Under the pieces are notes generated by a model. It worked only from the letters and a program-made list of their open reading frames with translations, was not told the DNA's origin and made no database searches. From contig NZ_JAEA01000008.1 of NCBI RefSeq assembly GCF_000518665.1, forward strand, positions 62,001 through 126,000: a stretch of DNA of 64,000 nucleotides. Reading direction: 5' to 3'. Source of the DNA: Microvirga flocculans ATCC BAA-817 (lineage in GTDB: Bacteria; Pseudomonadota; Alphaproteobacteria; Rhizobiales; Beijerinckiaceae). Both the position numbers and the translations under genes were made by a program. Shown in pieces: positions 17,299-26,533 of the stretch. Numbering within the stretch: position 1 is the first letter of the stretch; the number at the start of each line of letters is the position of its first letter.

Positions 17299-19440
17299 AT
17301 GTCTAACGTTGTGCGTAGCACTGAGTTCGTCATCGATCAGAATGAGCGGATCGGCAATGGCGACCTCTATGAAGTCGGGACTCCGGCGGTCAAGTTCCGG
17401 GTCGAAGAGCTCGGCGACGGCACCCTCCGACTGACGGCATCCGTCTTCGACAACAAGGACGACGGCAAGGTCGACACCGCCGACATCCGCGGCATTTTCT
17501 TCCATATTGCCAATATCGACGACAACGCCACCGACGAGACGTGGCTGCAGGGCCTGTCGGTTACGGGAGCGGGCGCGAATGCGGCGTATGTTCAGGGCAT
17601 CGCCCTCAATGCCGATGGCGTGCAGGTCGTCCCCGGCGGCAGCAACTCCGACAACATGAACGGTCGTCCCCTCACCCCCTATGATGTCGGCATCGGCGTC
17701 GGAACGTCTGGCATCGGAAGGGACGACATCAAGTCCATTACCGTCATTCTCGACCATGCGACGGACAATCTGACCCTTGAGCACCTTGCCCTTCAGGGCT
17801 TCGGCGCGCGGCTCACCAGTGTGGGCGTGGAAGGATCCAATCGCAGCGACAGCCTGAAGCTCTGGGGTGTTGCGCCTGCTGTCACTCCTCCGCCAACGGA
17901 CAACCCTCCTCCGACAGACAACCCACCTCCGACCGATAATCCCCCTCCCACCGAGGACAATCCTCCGGTCGTCACGCCGCCGGTTCCCGGCAACGACGAT
18001 CTCATCGAAGCTGGCGACGGCGACGACTTCATCCATGGCGGCAGCGGCAACGATGAGATGCAGGGTGAAGGCGGGAACGACACCATCTACGGCGGCACGG
18101 ATCGCGGCGAGATCGCTTGGAATCCCGGCAACGGAAAGCTGAGCAAAGTTCTCATCGGCGACAATCTCTACGGCAACGACGGCCAGGATACCTATCGCTA
18201 CGCCAAGGGCGACGGCGTCGACATGATCTGGGACTTCCGGCCCGGCGAGGATGTCATCGAACTCAGCGGCTATTCCCTGAAGGACATCAAGGCGACGTGG
18301 GTCGGCAAGGTCGCCAACTGGATCGACACGCCCAAGCACAACAAGCTGGCGCTGACCTTCGGCGACGGCGGCGCCATCGTCTTCAACGATTATGCCGGGC
18401 TGGATACCAGCAAGGCGGTCGCCCTCAAGCTCTCGGACGGGACGACCCTGAGCTTCGCGCAGCTGATCGCGTTGGCAGGCGCCAAGCCGGCCAATTTCGA
18501 GATCAATGACGAGCGTCAGGTTGCTCTGCGCCAATACGACCAGCGCGGACTCGGCAAGGGCCTCAATGCCTATGGGGGCAACGACCAGGACAAGCTGCTG
18601 GGCGGTTCCGGCGACGACAACCTTTATGGTAATGAGGGCGTCAACGGCCTGAACGGCAAGGACGGCAACGACCAGCTGTATGGCGGAAACACCCGGGATA
18701 CGATGCTCGGTGGAACCGGCGACGACATCGGCTATGGCAATGGCGGCGACGACCTGATCGTCGGCGGAACGGGTTCCGATCGCCTCTACGGCGCGGGCGG
18801 TTCCGACTACATCTTCGGCGACGAGATTCCCGATGGCCTGACCCTGCCCTCGACCTTCGCGGGCGATCTGAAATGGCTTCTCGACGAGAAGACGCTGGTC
18901 ACATCCTCCAGCGTGACGCTCGCCAATGACATTGCCGATGTGAAGGCCCTGGGGAAGGGCGCTCTCAGCCTCACAGGCAACAAGCTCAACAACGTGATGA
19001 TCGGCAACGCCGGCGAGAACGTCATCAAGGCCGGCCAGGGCCATGACAAGGTCTACGGAGGATACGGCAACGACATCCTGTCCGGCGGCTCCGGCAAGGA
19101 CGTCTTCGTATTCGATGCAAAGCTTGGAACCGCAAAGACGAACCGGAAGGTGAACTTCGACACGATCACCGATTTCAGCACGAAGGAAGACAAGATCTAC
19201 CTCGACAACGCCATCTTCAAGAAACTGGGCGGCGGTTCGGCTCCCAATCCGAAGACGGTGAAGAAGGACTTCTTCACCATTGGCTCCAAGGCGAAGGACA
19301 AGAACGACTACCTCGTCTACGACAAGTCGACGGGCGTGCTGTCCTATGACGCCGACGGTTCCGGCTCGAAGAAGGCGGTCGAGTTCGCCCAGCTCAAGGC
19401 GGGCCTCGACCTGAAGTACAGCCACTTCTTCGTCATCTGA
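17299..19440 (+). CDS. RTX-type calcium-binding secreted protein with proline-rich hinge
   Basis: A 713-residue protein with hemolysin-type nonapeptide repeats (GGxGxDxUx) that bind calcium and fold after type I secretion. Layout: an N-terminal domain of unknown function (about 1-195); a repeated PPPTDN hinge (about 197-221); a first RTX block (DGDDFIHGGSGNDEMQGEGG); a unique domain; a second RTX block near 425-515; a third near 580-605 ending KDVFVFDA; and a C-terminal tail ending FFVI. The ATG at 17299 has GGGG upstream; ATG 17212 in the same frame is an alternative, adding 29 residues. No type I secretion genes lie nearby. The tail is strongly similar to that of the second RTX protein at 39361-42699. 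The function may be surface or matrix-associated, but is unknown. Confidence 0.85.
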   Translation: MSNVVRSTEFVIDQNERIGNGDLYEVGTPAVKFRVEELGDGTLRLTASVFDNKDDGKVDTADIRGIFFHIANIDDNATDETWLQGLSVTGAGANAAYVQGIALNADGVQVVPGGSNSDNMNGRPLTPYDVGIGVGTSGIGRDDIKSITVILDHATDNLTLEHLALQGFGARLTSVGVEGSNRSDSLKLWGVAPAVTPPPTDNPPPTDNPPPTDNPPPTEDNPPVVTPPVPGNDDLIEAGDGDDFIHGGSGNDEMQGEGGNDTIYGGTDRGEIAWNPGNGKLSKVLIGDNLYGNDGQDTYRYAKGDGVDMIWDFRPGEDVIELSGYSLKDIKATWVGKVANWIDTPKHNKLALTFGDGGAIVFNDYAGLDTSKAVALKLSDGTTLSFAQLIALAGAKPANFEINDERQVALRQYDQRGLGKGLNAYGGNDQDKLLGGSGDDNLYGNEGVNGLNGKDGNDQLYGGNTRDTMLGGTGDDIGYGNGGDDLIVGGTGSDRLYGAGGSDYIFGDEIPDGLTLPSTFAGDLKWLLDEKTLVTSSSVTLANDIADVKALGKGALSLTGNKLNNVMIGNAGENVIKAGQGHDKVYGGYGNDILSGGSGKDVFVFDAKLGTAKTNRKVNFDTITDFSTKEDKIYLDNAIFKKLGGGSAPNPKTVKKDFFTIGSKAKDKNDYLVYDKSTGVLSYDADGSGSKKAVEFAQLKAGLDLKYSHFFVI
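17887..17961 (+). repeat. Tandem 18-bp coding repeat (PPPTDN units)
   Basis: Three near-identical 18-bp units encode PPPTDN, followed by a degenerate fourth unit (PPPTEDN). They form a flexible linker between the N-terminal domain and the first RTX block. Synonymous differences between units show the repeat is not brand-new. Confidence 0.85.
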
Positions 19441-19466
19441 TCCTTCGAAATCGATATCAGAACACG

Positions 19467-19494
19467 AAAGGCGCACTCTTGTAGCGCGCCTTTT
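19467..19494 (+). terminator. Rho-independent terminator after the RTX gene
   Basis: The 8-bp stem AAAGGCGC / GCGCCTTT encloses an 11-nt loop and runs directly into TTTT. It lies 26 bp after the RTX stop codon and before the convergent signalling operon. Confidence 0.85.
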
Positions 19495-19525
19495 CAATGG
19501 CGGACCATGCGGCCGCTCGATCGGA

Positions 19526-20578
19526 TCAGATCGCGAACGGCAGGATCGCGCGGGTTCCGGCGTGGCGCCGGTCGAACTCGATCATGGATTGGAGGTTCGA
19601 AGCCATGGCCTTCACGATCCTCGTACCGAGCCCACTCCCCTGCACCTCTCCGGAGCCGCTCAATCCCACTCCGTCGTCTTCGACGATGAGCATGATATGC
19701 CCATCCTGGGATGAGAGAATGACGCGGATCTCTCCCGTTTCGCCATAGGGATAGGCATATTTGAATGCGTTCGTGACGAGTTCCGTGACGATCACGCCTA
19801 CCGATACGGCCTTGTCCGTGGGAATGGAGATGGGCTCGACCGTCAAAACGATCCTATGCCCCCGCTTGTCGGCCCGCATGGCCCCTTCCAGCTCCTCCAC
19901 CAATCCCTGGAGATAGGTGTCCATCTCGACGAAGCGTACATCGTTCGAGGTGTAGAGGCGGCGGTGAATCTGCGCGATTGCCGCGATGCGGCTCTGTGTT
20001 TCCGTCAAGGTATCCTTGGCCACGGTGTCGCTGCCAAGCGCCCTTTGCTGCATGGCGACAAGGGACGCAACGAGTTGCAGGCTGTTGGCGACGCGATGGT
20101 TGACTTCGCGCAGCAGCATCTCCGCCCGCTCCCGGGCCTCGCGCATTTCCCGCTCGGCGGCTTCCTTTTCCTGGCGGAGCCTTTCGGCTGCAAGCGCCTG
20201 CTCCGCGGCTGTCCGGAGAAGATCGAGGAAGACGCCGCCCACGTCCTTGATGACGTAGTCGGCGGCTCCTGCCTTGAGCGCCGCGACGGCGATGCGGCTC
20301 TCATCGGCGCCGGTTACATAGATGACCGGCGGTGGATTGGCGAGCCTCTGAATTTCGGCGAGAACCTCGAGCCCTTCTTTGCCGGGCATGAAATGGTCGA
20401 GCGCGATCACGTCGAAGCGATCGGACGTGAGCTTGCTCAAACCCTCGTCGCCGCTCAGCGCATGGCTGACCTGAAAACCGTATCGCTCCAAGGTACGCTC
20501 GACAAGACGCCCCAAACCGTGATCGTCGTCGATATAGAGAAGCCGGATTGGCGGAGGCGCGGCGGCAGCTTGGTTCAT
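19526..20578 (-). CDS. Hybrid response regulator receiver-HisKA_2 histidine kinase
   Basis: A 350-residue cytosolic protein. An N-terminal receiver domain (about 10-125) has the acidic pair in LLYIDDDHG, the phosphoacceptor Asp in [13 protein letters not shown] and the Lys in AADYVIKD. A short coiled coil (about 135-165) leads to a HisKA_2-type dimerisation helix ([20 protein letters not shown], His in NHR) and an HATPase_c domain ([32 protein letters not shown]). It ends the three-gene operon. Its ATG at 20578 overlaps the upstream response-regulator stop by 4 bp (ATGA), so the two are translationally coupled. The receiver sits before the kinase, so phosphorylation of the receiver probably controls kinase output. 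The target is unknown. Confidence 0.9.
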   Translation of the reverse strand: MNQAAAAPPPIRLLYIDDDHGLGRLVERTLERYGFQVSHALSGDEGLSKLTSDRFDVIALDHFMPGKEGLEVLAEIQRLANPPPVIYVTGADESRIAVAALKAGAADYVIKDVGGVFLDLLRTAAEQALAAERLRQEKEAAEREMREARERAEMLLREVNHRVANSLQLVASLVAMQQRALGSDTVAKDTLTETQSRIAAIAQIHRRLYTSNDVRFVEMDTYLQGLVEELEGAMRADKRGHRIVLTVEPISIPTDKAVSVGVIVTELVTNAFKYAYPYGETGEIRVILSSQDGHIMLIVEDDGVGLSGSGEVQGSGLGTRIVKAMASNLQSMIEFDRRHAGTRAILPFAI

Positions 20579-21006
20579 AGGGTTTCGGGAACCTGGATCA
20601 CGGAGAGGAAAAGCCCAAGCTGGCGGATCGCCTGAGAGAAGGAATCGTATTCCACGGGCTTCGTGATGTAGACGTTGGCGCCGAGGTCGTAGCAACGCTG
20701 GACTTCGCGCTGATCGTCGGTCGTCGTGAGCACTACCACCGGAGCGCGCTTCAGTTTTTCGTCGCTTTTGATCTTCGCCAGAATGTCGACGCCGTTCATG
20801 TCCGGCAGGTTGAGATCCAGGAGCACCAGGAAGGGTCCCGCATTGCGCACCTCGTCGCTGAAGAGATGATCGAGTGCCCCCGTTCCGCTTTCGAAGGTCC
20901 GGATTTCATTGCAAACGCCTGCCCGCCGGATATTTTTCTCAATTAGGAGAGCGTGCCCCTCATCGTCTTCGACCATGATGATGGTAACGGGCTGTTGTTG
21001 GGGCAT
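20575..21006 (-). CDS. Single-domain CheY-like response regulator
   Basis: A 143-residue lone receiver domain, without an output domain. The acidic pocket is in MVEDDEGHA, the phosphoacceptor Asp in [12 protein letters not shown] (about residue 67), the conserved Thr in VVVLTTTDD and the Lys in NVYITKPVE. The sequence is of the Rcp1 type often paired with phytochrome or PAS histidine kinases. It lies between the two kinases; its start shares one base with the upstream kinase stop (TGATG) and its stop overlaps the next start by 4 bp. It probably relays phosphate between them; that is inference from operon structure. Confidence 0.92.
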   Translation of the reverse strand: MPQQQPVTIIMVEDDEGHALLIEKNIRRAGVCNEIRTFESGTGALDHLFSDEVRNAGPFLVLLDLNLPDMNGVDILAKIKSDEKLKRAPVVVLTTTDDQREVQRCYDLGANVYITKPVEYDSFSQAIRQLGLFLSVIQVPETL

Positions 21007-23501
21007 CAGACGGTTTCCGCGCTCAGGCTAATAGATTTGGGTAAGGTGACGGTGAAGGTCGAGCCCTCTCCCAGCTGCGAGGAGACCGAGATCGTGCCGC
21101 CTAGCCTTCGCACAAGCGCCCGCACATGCGCAAGGCCAATGCCTTCGCCCTGCTGATCCTGGACGCCCGAGCGCCGGAACAGGTCGAAGATGCGCTCGAA
21201 GTCCTTCGGGTCGATTCCTCGGCCATTATCCTCGATCTCGTACAGGACACTGTCTCCAAGATCCTTTCCCCGTACGACAATTCGCCCCGTAACTCCCGGT
21301 TTCAGATATTTAACTGCGTTATCGATCAGGTTTCCAAAGATCTGCTCGACAGCAAGCCGGTCGCTCGTCAGGTCTGGAAGCGATGTCAAGATCAGCTCGG
21401 CGCCACGCTCCTGAAGTTGGTGTGCGACGCTTTGGCGCTGGGTCGCGAGCAAGGAACCCATGCCGATCGGCTCGGGAGCGAGCACACGGCGACCCTCCCG
21501 TGAAAGCTTCAGAATCGCATTGATGAGCTTGTCCATCTTCACGGTCGAGGAACGGATGAAACCGATGGCTTCCGGAAGGTCATTTTCGACCGCGGCCCGT
21601 GCCTCGGGTGAGATCAGGGACGGATCTACCTCACGAACCTTCTCGAAGAACCTCTGAATCCCGATCTGCGCTCCTTCGAGCTCGCTCGTGAATCCCATGA
21701 TATTGACGAGCGGCGCGCGCAGGTCGTGGCTCACGATGTAGGCGAAGCGTTGAATCTCCTCGTTTGCGGCATCGAGCTCGCTCACGCGTTCGGCCAGGAC
21801 CGAGGCGAGCCGGCGTGTCTCCCTCTCCGTTTGAAGCGCCCGTTCCCGGCTCGCCTTCAGCGCATCCTGTGCCTGCTTGAGATCGTGGATATCAGTACAT
21901 GTGCCGTACCATCGCGTGATCCGGCCCTCCTCGTCGCGAACGGGTTGAGCGCGCCCGAGCACCCACCGGTATTCTCCTGAGCGATGCCGCAAGCGGTACT
22001 CGATATGATATGGCTCGCCGCTTGTCAGGCAGTGCCGCCAGACGCTCCAAGCCCGCTCACGATCATCCGGATGGAACATGCCGTTCCAGGCCGCTCCATC
22101 GGTCGAGCCCTCGGGAACGCCCGTATAATCGTACCAGCGCTGGTTGTAATAGTCATGGAAGCCGTCGGGCCGCGTGGCCCAGATCAGCTGGTCGATGGAA
22201 TTGGCGATTGCCCGGAACCGCTCCTCGCTGTCACGCAACGCTTTCTCTGCGCGCCGGGTCTCGGTGATGTCCACATTCACCCCGATCATTCCCAAAAATT
22301 CGCCGCCCGTGCCGAACCGCGGACGTGCGTCGGTGCGAACGGTCCGGAACTCCCCGTCGGCCCGCCGAAACCGGGCTTCCGTGGTGAAGGCCGTATGGCT
22401 CTCCATGGCCCGGCTGAAGGGGCCGAACAAGGCCTCCTGGTCGTCGACATGGAGGGTGCTGCCCCAATCGAAAGTCGGGACGGCTGCCTCATCGATGCCC
22501 CAGAACTCCCGCTGGGCCTTGTTGAGATAGTTGCACTTACCCTTCTGATCGCCCATCCACAGCATGACCGGCGCGCTCTCCGCTACCAGCCGGAAGCGTT
22601 GCTCGCTTTCGCGCAGGGCCTCTTCATTGCGCTTCTGCTCGGTAACGTCGTGCCCCTGCACGAAGATGCCGGACACCTGGCCATCGGGCGAGAAAATCGG
22701 CTGATAGACGAAATCGAGATAGTGCTCCTGTTTCGCTCCCGTTTCCTGCTTCAGGACGACCCGGATGCTGCGCCCTACGAAGGGTTGTCCAGTCTGGTAG
22801 ACACGGTCGAGCAGGTCCACGAAGCCTTGCCCGACAACCTCGGGGAGGGCCTCCCGGACAGGCCTGCCGATGATGTTCTCGCGGCCGACGACCTGGAGAT
22901 AGGCTGCATTGGCCAAGGTGTAGACGTGATCAGGCCCGCTGAGGGCGGCCATAAAGCCGGGAGCTTGTTCGAACAATCCGCGCAGCTGCTGCCGCTCTTC
23001 CGTCAGCGCCTGGTTCGCCTTCTGCACGGCCTGCGCCCGCCGAAACATATCGGTCTCGATCAATGCGGAGGGTCCCGACGACAGCACGGAGCTTTTCGCC
23101 ATGAAGCGCAGCCGGTGCAGTTCCGTCACGTCGACGGTGTGCTGAAGGATGAAGGTCATCTCTCCGGAGTGATTGAAGAGCGGCGTATGGGTTGCGCTCC
23201 AATAGCGCTCCTCAAAGCCCTGCCCATTGGGGAGAGGTATGGCGTATTCGATAAGAGGAATGTGGTCCGGCACCTGCTCGCGGATGACCTTCTCGAAGGA
23301 GCTGCGCAGTTGACGATGGCTGGCCGAGTCGGGATCGCTGGGGAACGCATCGAACATGTTGCGCCCTACCAGATCTTCCCGCCGGCTCATGGTGACCCGG
23401 AGATAGGCATCGTTCATGCCCGCGATCGTCAGCGAGAGATCGACCAGCACATATGGATTGGGCGACGCACTGAAGAGGGCTTCAAAGTTGATCGTTTTCA
23501 A
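21006..23501 (-). CDS. Multi-PAS sensor histidine kinase
   Basis: An 831-residue sensor kinase without obvious membrane segments, so probably cytosolic. It has about four PAS modules, roughly at residues 10-130, 170-290, 300-415 and 425-545, several with PAC-type ends (e.g. GTCTDIHDLKQAQDAL). They are followed by a coiled coil, a HisKA domain with the phospho-His in YIVSHDLRAPL (about residue 595), and an HATPase_c domain (NLIDNAVKYLKPG, IEDNGRGIDPKD, GEGIGLAHV). The phytochrome-like architecture lacks a GAF/PHY bilin region, so it is not a phytochrome. It is the first gene of the operon and the likely input. The sensed signal is unknown. Confidence 0.93.
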   Translation of the reverse strand: MKTINFEALFSASPNPYVLVDLSLTIAGMNDAYLRVTMSRREDLVGRNMFDAFPSDPDSASHRQLRSSFEKVIREQVPDHIPLIEYAIPLPNGQGFEERYWSATHTPLFNHSGEMTFILQHTVDVTELHRLRFMAKSSVLSSGPSALIETDMFRRAQAVQKANQALTEERQQLRGLFEQAPGFMAALSGPDHVYTLANAAYLQVVGRENIIGRPVREALPEVVGQGFVDLLDRVYQTGQPFVGRSIRVVLKQETGAKQEHYLDFVYQPIFSPDGQVSGIFVQGHDVTEQKRNEEALRESEQRFRLVAESAPVMLWMGDQKGKCNYLNKAQREFWGIDEAAVPTFDWGSTLHVDDQEALFGPFSRAMESHTAFTTEARFRRADGEFRTVRTDARPRFGTGGEFLGMIGVNVDITETRRAEKALRDSEERFRAIANSIDQLIWATRPDGFHDYYNQRWYDYTGVPEGSTDGAAWNGMFHPDDRERAWSVWRHCLTSGEPYHIEYRLRHRSGEYRWVLGRAQPVRDEEGRITRWYGTCTDIHDLKQAQDALKASRERALQTERETRRLASVLAERVSELDAANEEIQRFAYIVSHDLRAPLVNIMGFTSELEGAQIGIQRFFEKVREVDPSLISPEARAAVENDLPEAIGFIRSSTVKMDKLINAILKLSREGRRVLAPEPIGMGSLLATQRQSVAHQLQERGAELILTSLPDLTSDRLAVEQIFGNLIDNAVKYLKPGVTGRIVVRGKDLGDSVLYEIEDNGRGIDPKDFERIFDLFRRSGVQDQQGEGIGLAHVRALVRRLGGTISVSSQLGEGSTFTVTLPKSISLSAETV

Positions 23502-23673
23502 GAGCTATGCTGGACAGCGGCCAGCCCCCTTCGAAATTGCTAGGTGGAGCGCGTCCGTATTTAGGGGGCTTTCTCTCGAATGGTATAGGCCTGAACCGTG
23601 CGTTCTCCCGTGTTGCCGAACCGACACGCCGGCTAGCGCCCGGCGCTCCAGAGGTGCCTAGGCGTATCGAGCG

Positions 23674-24861
23674 TCAGTCCTCGTAATCGATCCGCACCCG
23701 GGCCGCGGCCTGCAGCGCCCGCTCGCGGGCCTTCTCGACCGTTTCCCCGGATGCCAGGGCGACGCCCATGCGGCGATATCTGCGGGTCGTCGGCTTGCCG
23801 AAGAGGCGGACTTCGACCTCCGCATCCGTCATGCCCAGCTCAAGCGCCTCGCGCAGGCCTAGGATGGAAAACCGCTCGGCTTCACGGTCCGCCAGGATCA
23901 CGGCCGATGCCGTCGGGCTGCGCAGGTGCACAGGCGGGATCGGCAGCCCCAGGATCGCACGGGCATGGAGGTCGAACTCGGACAGGTTCTGGGACAGGAG
24001 CGTCACCAGCCCCGTATCGTGGGGACGGGGCGAGAGTTCAGAGAAGATCACCTCGTCCCGGGTGACGAAGAATTCGACGCCGAAGATGCCATAGCCGCCG
24101 AGATTGTCGACGACCTTGCGCGCCATGTCCCTCGCGTCGTTGAGGAGTTTCTCGGTCATGGGTGTCGGCTGCCAGGATTCCTGGTAATCCCCCCGCTCCT
24201 GCCGATGCCCGATGGGCTCGCAGAACGATACGCCTTCGCGCGAGCGGATCGTCAGCAGCGTAATCTCGTATTCGAAGGCGATGAACTCCTCGACGATCAC
24301 CTTCCTGCGGTCGCCGCGCATGTTCGCCACGGCGTAACTCCAGGCTTCTTCCAGCTGATCCGGCGTCCGCACCGTGCTCTGGCCCTTGCCCGAGGAGGAC
24401 ATGACCGGCTTGATCACGCAGGGCAAACCGGTGTGCTGGACCCCGGCCCTGACCTCCTCAAGGCTCTCCGCATACCGGTACTTGGAGGTGCGCAGGCCGA
24501 GTTCCGTCGCGGCGAGCTCCCGGATCCGGTCCCGGTTCATGGTCAGCGAAGCGGCGCGTGCGGATGGAACGACGGTAAAGCCCTTGTCCTCGAACTCCTG
24601 TAGAACCTCCGTGCGGATGGCCTCGATCTCCGGGACGATGAAATCCGGCCGGTGCTTCTCGATGGCGCGCCGCAAGGCATCCGCGTCGAGCATGGAAAAG
24701 ACCTCGACCTCGTCCGAAACCTGCATGGCGGGCGCATTCGCGTAGCTGTCGCAGGCCACCACGTGGCAGCCGTATCTTTTGGCCGAAATGACGAACTCCT
24801 TGCCGAGTTCGCCCGATCCGAGGAGGAGAATCTTGGCAGTGAACAAGGGGATGCCTTTCAT
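23674..24861 (-). CDS. purT: Formate-dependent phosphoribosylglycinamide formyltransferase PurT
   Basis: PurT is an ATP-grasp enzyme that formylates glycinamide ribonucleotide with formate in purine biosynthesis, an alternative to folate-dependent PurN. The chosen ATG at 24861 gives 395 residues (E. coli 392) and starts the family N-terminus KILLLGSGELGKE. ATP-grasp features visible are CVIKPVMSSSGKGQS near residue 150, EEFIAFEYEITLLT, YGIFGVEFFV and ELSPRPHDTGLVTL. An upstream in-frame ATG at 24909 is less likely. It is monocistronic, facing a divergent small gene. Confidence 0.96.
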   Translation of the reverse strand: MKGIPLFTAKILLLGSGELGKEFVISAKRYGCHVVACDSYANAPAMQVSDEVEVFSMLDADALRRAIEKHRPDFIVPEIEAIRTEVLQEFEDKGFTVVPSARAASLTMNRDRIRELAATELGLRTSKYRYAESLEEVRAGVQHTGLPCVIKPVMSSSGKGQSTVRTPDQLEEAWSYAVANMRGDRRKVIVEEFIAFEYEITLLTIRSREGVSFCEPIGHRQERGDYQESWQPTPMTEKLLNDARDMARKVVDNLGGYGIFGVEFFVTRDEVIFSELSPRPHDTGLVTLLSQNLSEFDLHARAILGLPIPPVHLRSPTASAVILADREAERFSILGLREALELGMTDAEVEVRLFGKPTTRRYRRMGVALASGETVEKARERALQAAARVRIDYED

Positions 24862-25149
24862 GCGTTGCGGCCGGTGGGCTGGCTTGGACGGGTAGCGACC
24901 GGTTTTCAATGACCTAAAGAAGCCATCCGGTCGAGCGCCTTTTCGCAGGAGCTAGGCCCGATCTTCTTGGAAATGCCACCTTTTCCAGTCTTTCTAAAGG
25001 CAGATGACGGATTGGCCTTCCTCAGCTTCGTCCGAAAAGGGCGGTTGAGTGTTCCGCCCTCGCCTGCGCTGGATGCAGCCCTGCCGTCTCAATCGTGCAT
25101 TACGCAATCCCGCGTCCGGTGGTTTAAGGCTCTGCGCAGGAGAAGCCTC

Positions 25150-25461
25150 ATGCAAGCAAAGAAAAAGAAATCCGAGAGCCACGGACGGCGTGTGACCCGG
25201 GTCGAACCTCCTGTCCTTCAGGAAGCCATCGAAGCCGCTCGCGGCCTGACGGACGACATCGAATGCCAGATCGAGATCGCCGCGCAACTGATGGGCATCC
25301 CGGAGGATGAGGTGAGGCCCGTCGTGCTGCAGACATCCATGGCCCAGCCGACGCGTCAGCCCTTGCGTCTCGCGGAGCGCATTTCCTTCTCCGACCGGAG
25401 CGAGGGGCCGAAGGTGGTCGTGGTGGAGCGCAAGCGCCCTCGTCTCGTCATGCCGCGTTAA
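25150..25461 (+). CDS. Small hypothetical protein
   Basis: A 103-residue protein of unknown function. The ATG at 25150 has a clean AGGAGA Shine-Dalgarno, which overrides the longer open frame from 24967. The N-terminus is lysine-rich (MQAKKKKSESHGRR), the middle is helical (LQEAIEAARGLTDDIECQIEIAAQLMGIPEDEV over about 27-60) and the C-terminus is basic (VVVERKRPRLVMPR). A good terminator follows, supporting a real single-gene transcript. I recognise no family. Confidence 0.7.
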   Translation: MQAKKKKSESHGRRVTRVEPPVLQEAIEAARGLTDDIECQIEIAAQLMGIPEDEVRPVVLQTSMAQPTRQPLRLAERISFSDRSEGPKVVVVERKRPRLVMPR

Positions 25462-25489
25462 AGCTGTTACTTTATTGTTTTGTCTGGTG

Positions 25490-25516
25490 GCGCTGGCCAG
25501 ATCGGCTGGCGCTTTT
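25490..25516 (+). terminator. Rho-independent terminator
   Basis: A 9-bp stem GCGCTGGCC / GGCTGGCGC (two G-U pairs) with a 5-nt loop AGATC runs straight into TTTTGCTTTTG. It ends the transcript of the small gene at 25150-25461 and insulates the transporter gene downstream. Confidence 0.85.
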
Positions 25517-25552
25517 GCTTTTGCGGAAGACTCCCCGGCGGATTGCTAGAAG

Positions 25553-26473
25553 ATGGTCAAAGGTATCGTTCTCGCTTTTTGTGCCTTCGCGGTCTTCGCC
25601 TGGGGCGATGCCATAGTGAAGGCCATCGGCCATGACCTCGATCCCTTCGAGGTGACGTTCTTCGGCTATCTCATTCCCTTGCTCCTTTCTCCGGTCTTCA
25701 TGAAACCGGGCGACAGCGTGATCGACATCGTCCGCTGGAAGAGGCCCTGGCTCATGGGAACCCGCGTCTTCCTGATAGCGGCGACGACACCGCTCAGCGT
25801 CATGGCCTTTCGGAGCCTGCCCTTCGCGGAGGCTTTCGCGCTCCTGTTCCTGATGCCGAGCCTAGTCACGGTGCTCTCCATCTTCATCCTCAAGGAGCAT
25901 GTCCGCTGGCGGCGGGGACTGGCCGTCTGCGCCGCCTTCATCGGCGTGCTCGTGATCGTGCGTCCCGGCTTCAAGGAATTGCTCCCCGGCCATTTCGCGG
26001 CGCTCGCGGGTGCCCTGTGCGCGGCGGGCGGCGTCATCGCGGGCCGCATGATCGGCCAGACGGAAAATCGCTTCACCCTGATCGGCACAGTGTTTCTGGC
26101 GACCACCGTTCTCGCCGGCGTCCTGATGATCCCAGGCTTCTCCTGGCCGACCACGCATCAATGGATCCTGCTGCTCGCCTTTGCTGCGACGGCCTTCGTT
26201 GCGCAGGCCCTGTTCATCATCGCCACCATCTACGCACCGGCCGACCGCCTGGGCGCGACGCAATACAGCCAGATCCTCTGGGCCCTGGCGATCGGCGCTC
26301 TCTTCTTCGACGAATGGCCCGATGCGCTCGCCCTCGTCGGCATCGCGATCGTCGTCGCCGCCGGTCTGTTCATCTTCGCCCGTGAGCAGACCCTCAAGCG
26401 CTCGGAGCCGCAGGCCGGCCTCTCGGACGAGACGATACGACCGGAAACAGCGCCGTCGTCTGCGAGGCGCTGA
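25553..26473 (+). CDS. DMT-superfamily (EamA) transporter
   Basis: A 306-residue inner-membrane protein with about ten hydrophobic helices in two EamA repeats, starting MVKGIVLAFCAFAVFAWGDA. The LPFAEAFALLFLMPSLVTVLSIFILKE segment, spread over helices 3-4, and the IGVLVIVRPG end of repeat one are typical of drug/metabolite transporters of the RarD/YddG and S-adenosylmethionine-uptake type. The substrate cannot be read from sequence. It converges on a nucleoside hydrolase gene, next to a purine cluster, so a purine-related substrate is possible but unproven. The ATG at 25553 is the only reasonable start. Confidence 0.88.
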   Translation: MVKGIVLAFCAFAVFAWGDAIVKAIGHDLDPFEVTFFGYLIPLLLSPVFMKPGDSVIDIVRWKRPWLMGTRVFLIAATTPLSVMAFRSLPFAEAFALLFLMPSLVTVLSIFILKEHVRWRRGLAVCAAFIGVLVIVRPGFKELLPGHFAALAGALCAAGGVIAGRMIGQTENRFTLIGTVFLATTVLAGVLMIPGFSWPTTHQWILLLAFAATAFVAQALFIIATIYAPADRLGATQYSQILWALAIGALFFDEWPDALALVGIAIVVAAGLFIFAREQTLKRSEPQAGLSDETIRPETAPSSARR

Positions 26474-26500
26474 CGCGCACGGACGCGGCGGCAGGGATTC

Positions 26501-26528
26501 ATCTCTCCAGATCCTGGCCTGGAGAGAT
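26501..26528. terminator. Perfect hairpin between convergent genes (possible bidirectional terminator)
   Basis: Perfect 10-bp arms ATCTCTCCAG / CTGGAGAGAT enclose an 8-nt loop exactly between the stops of the convergent transporter (26473) and nucleoside hydrolase (26534). No U-tract is present on either strand, so efficient intrinsic termination is uncertain. Confidence 0.55.
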
Positions 26529-26533
26529 GGCCG

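Noticed and set aside
17887..17961. CRISPR-like direct repeats
   Set aside because: Units are 18 bp, contiguous, without spacers and in frame, encoding PPPTDN.
17095..19497. An 800-residue minus-strand frame
   Set aside because: It mirrors the RTX gene; its Val/Ala/Arg-rich periodicity comes from the opposite strand of the nonapeptide repeats.
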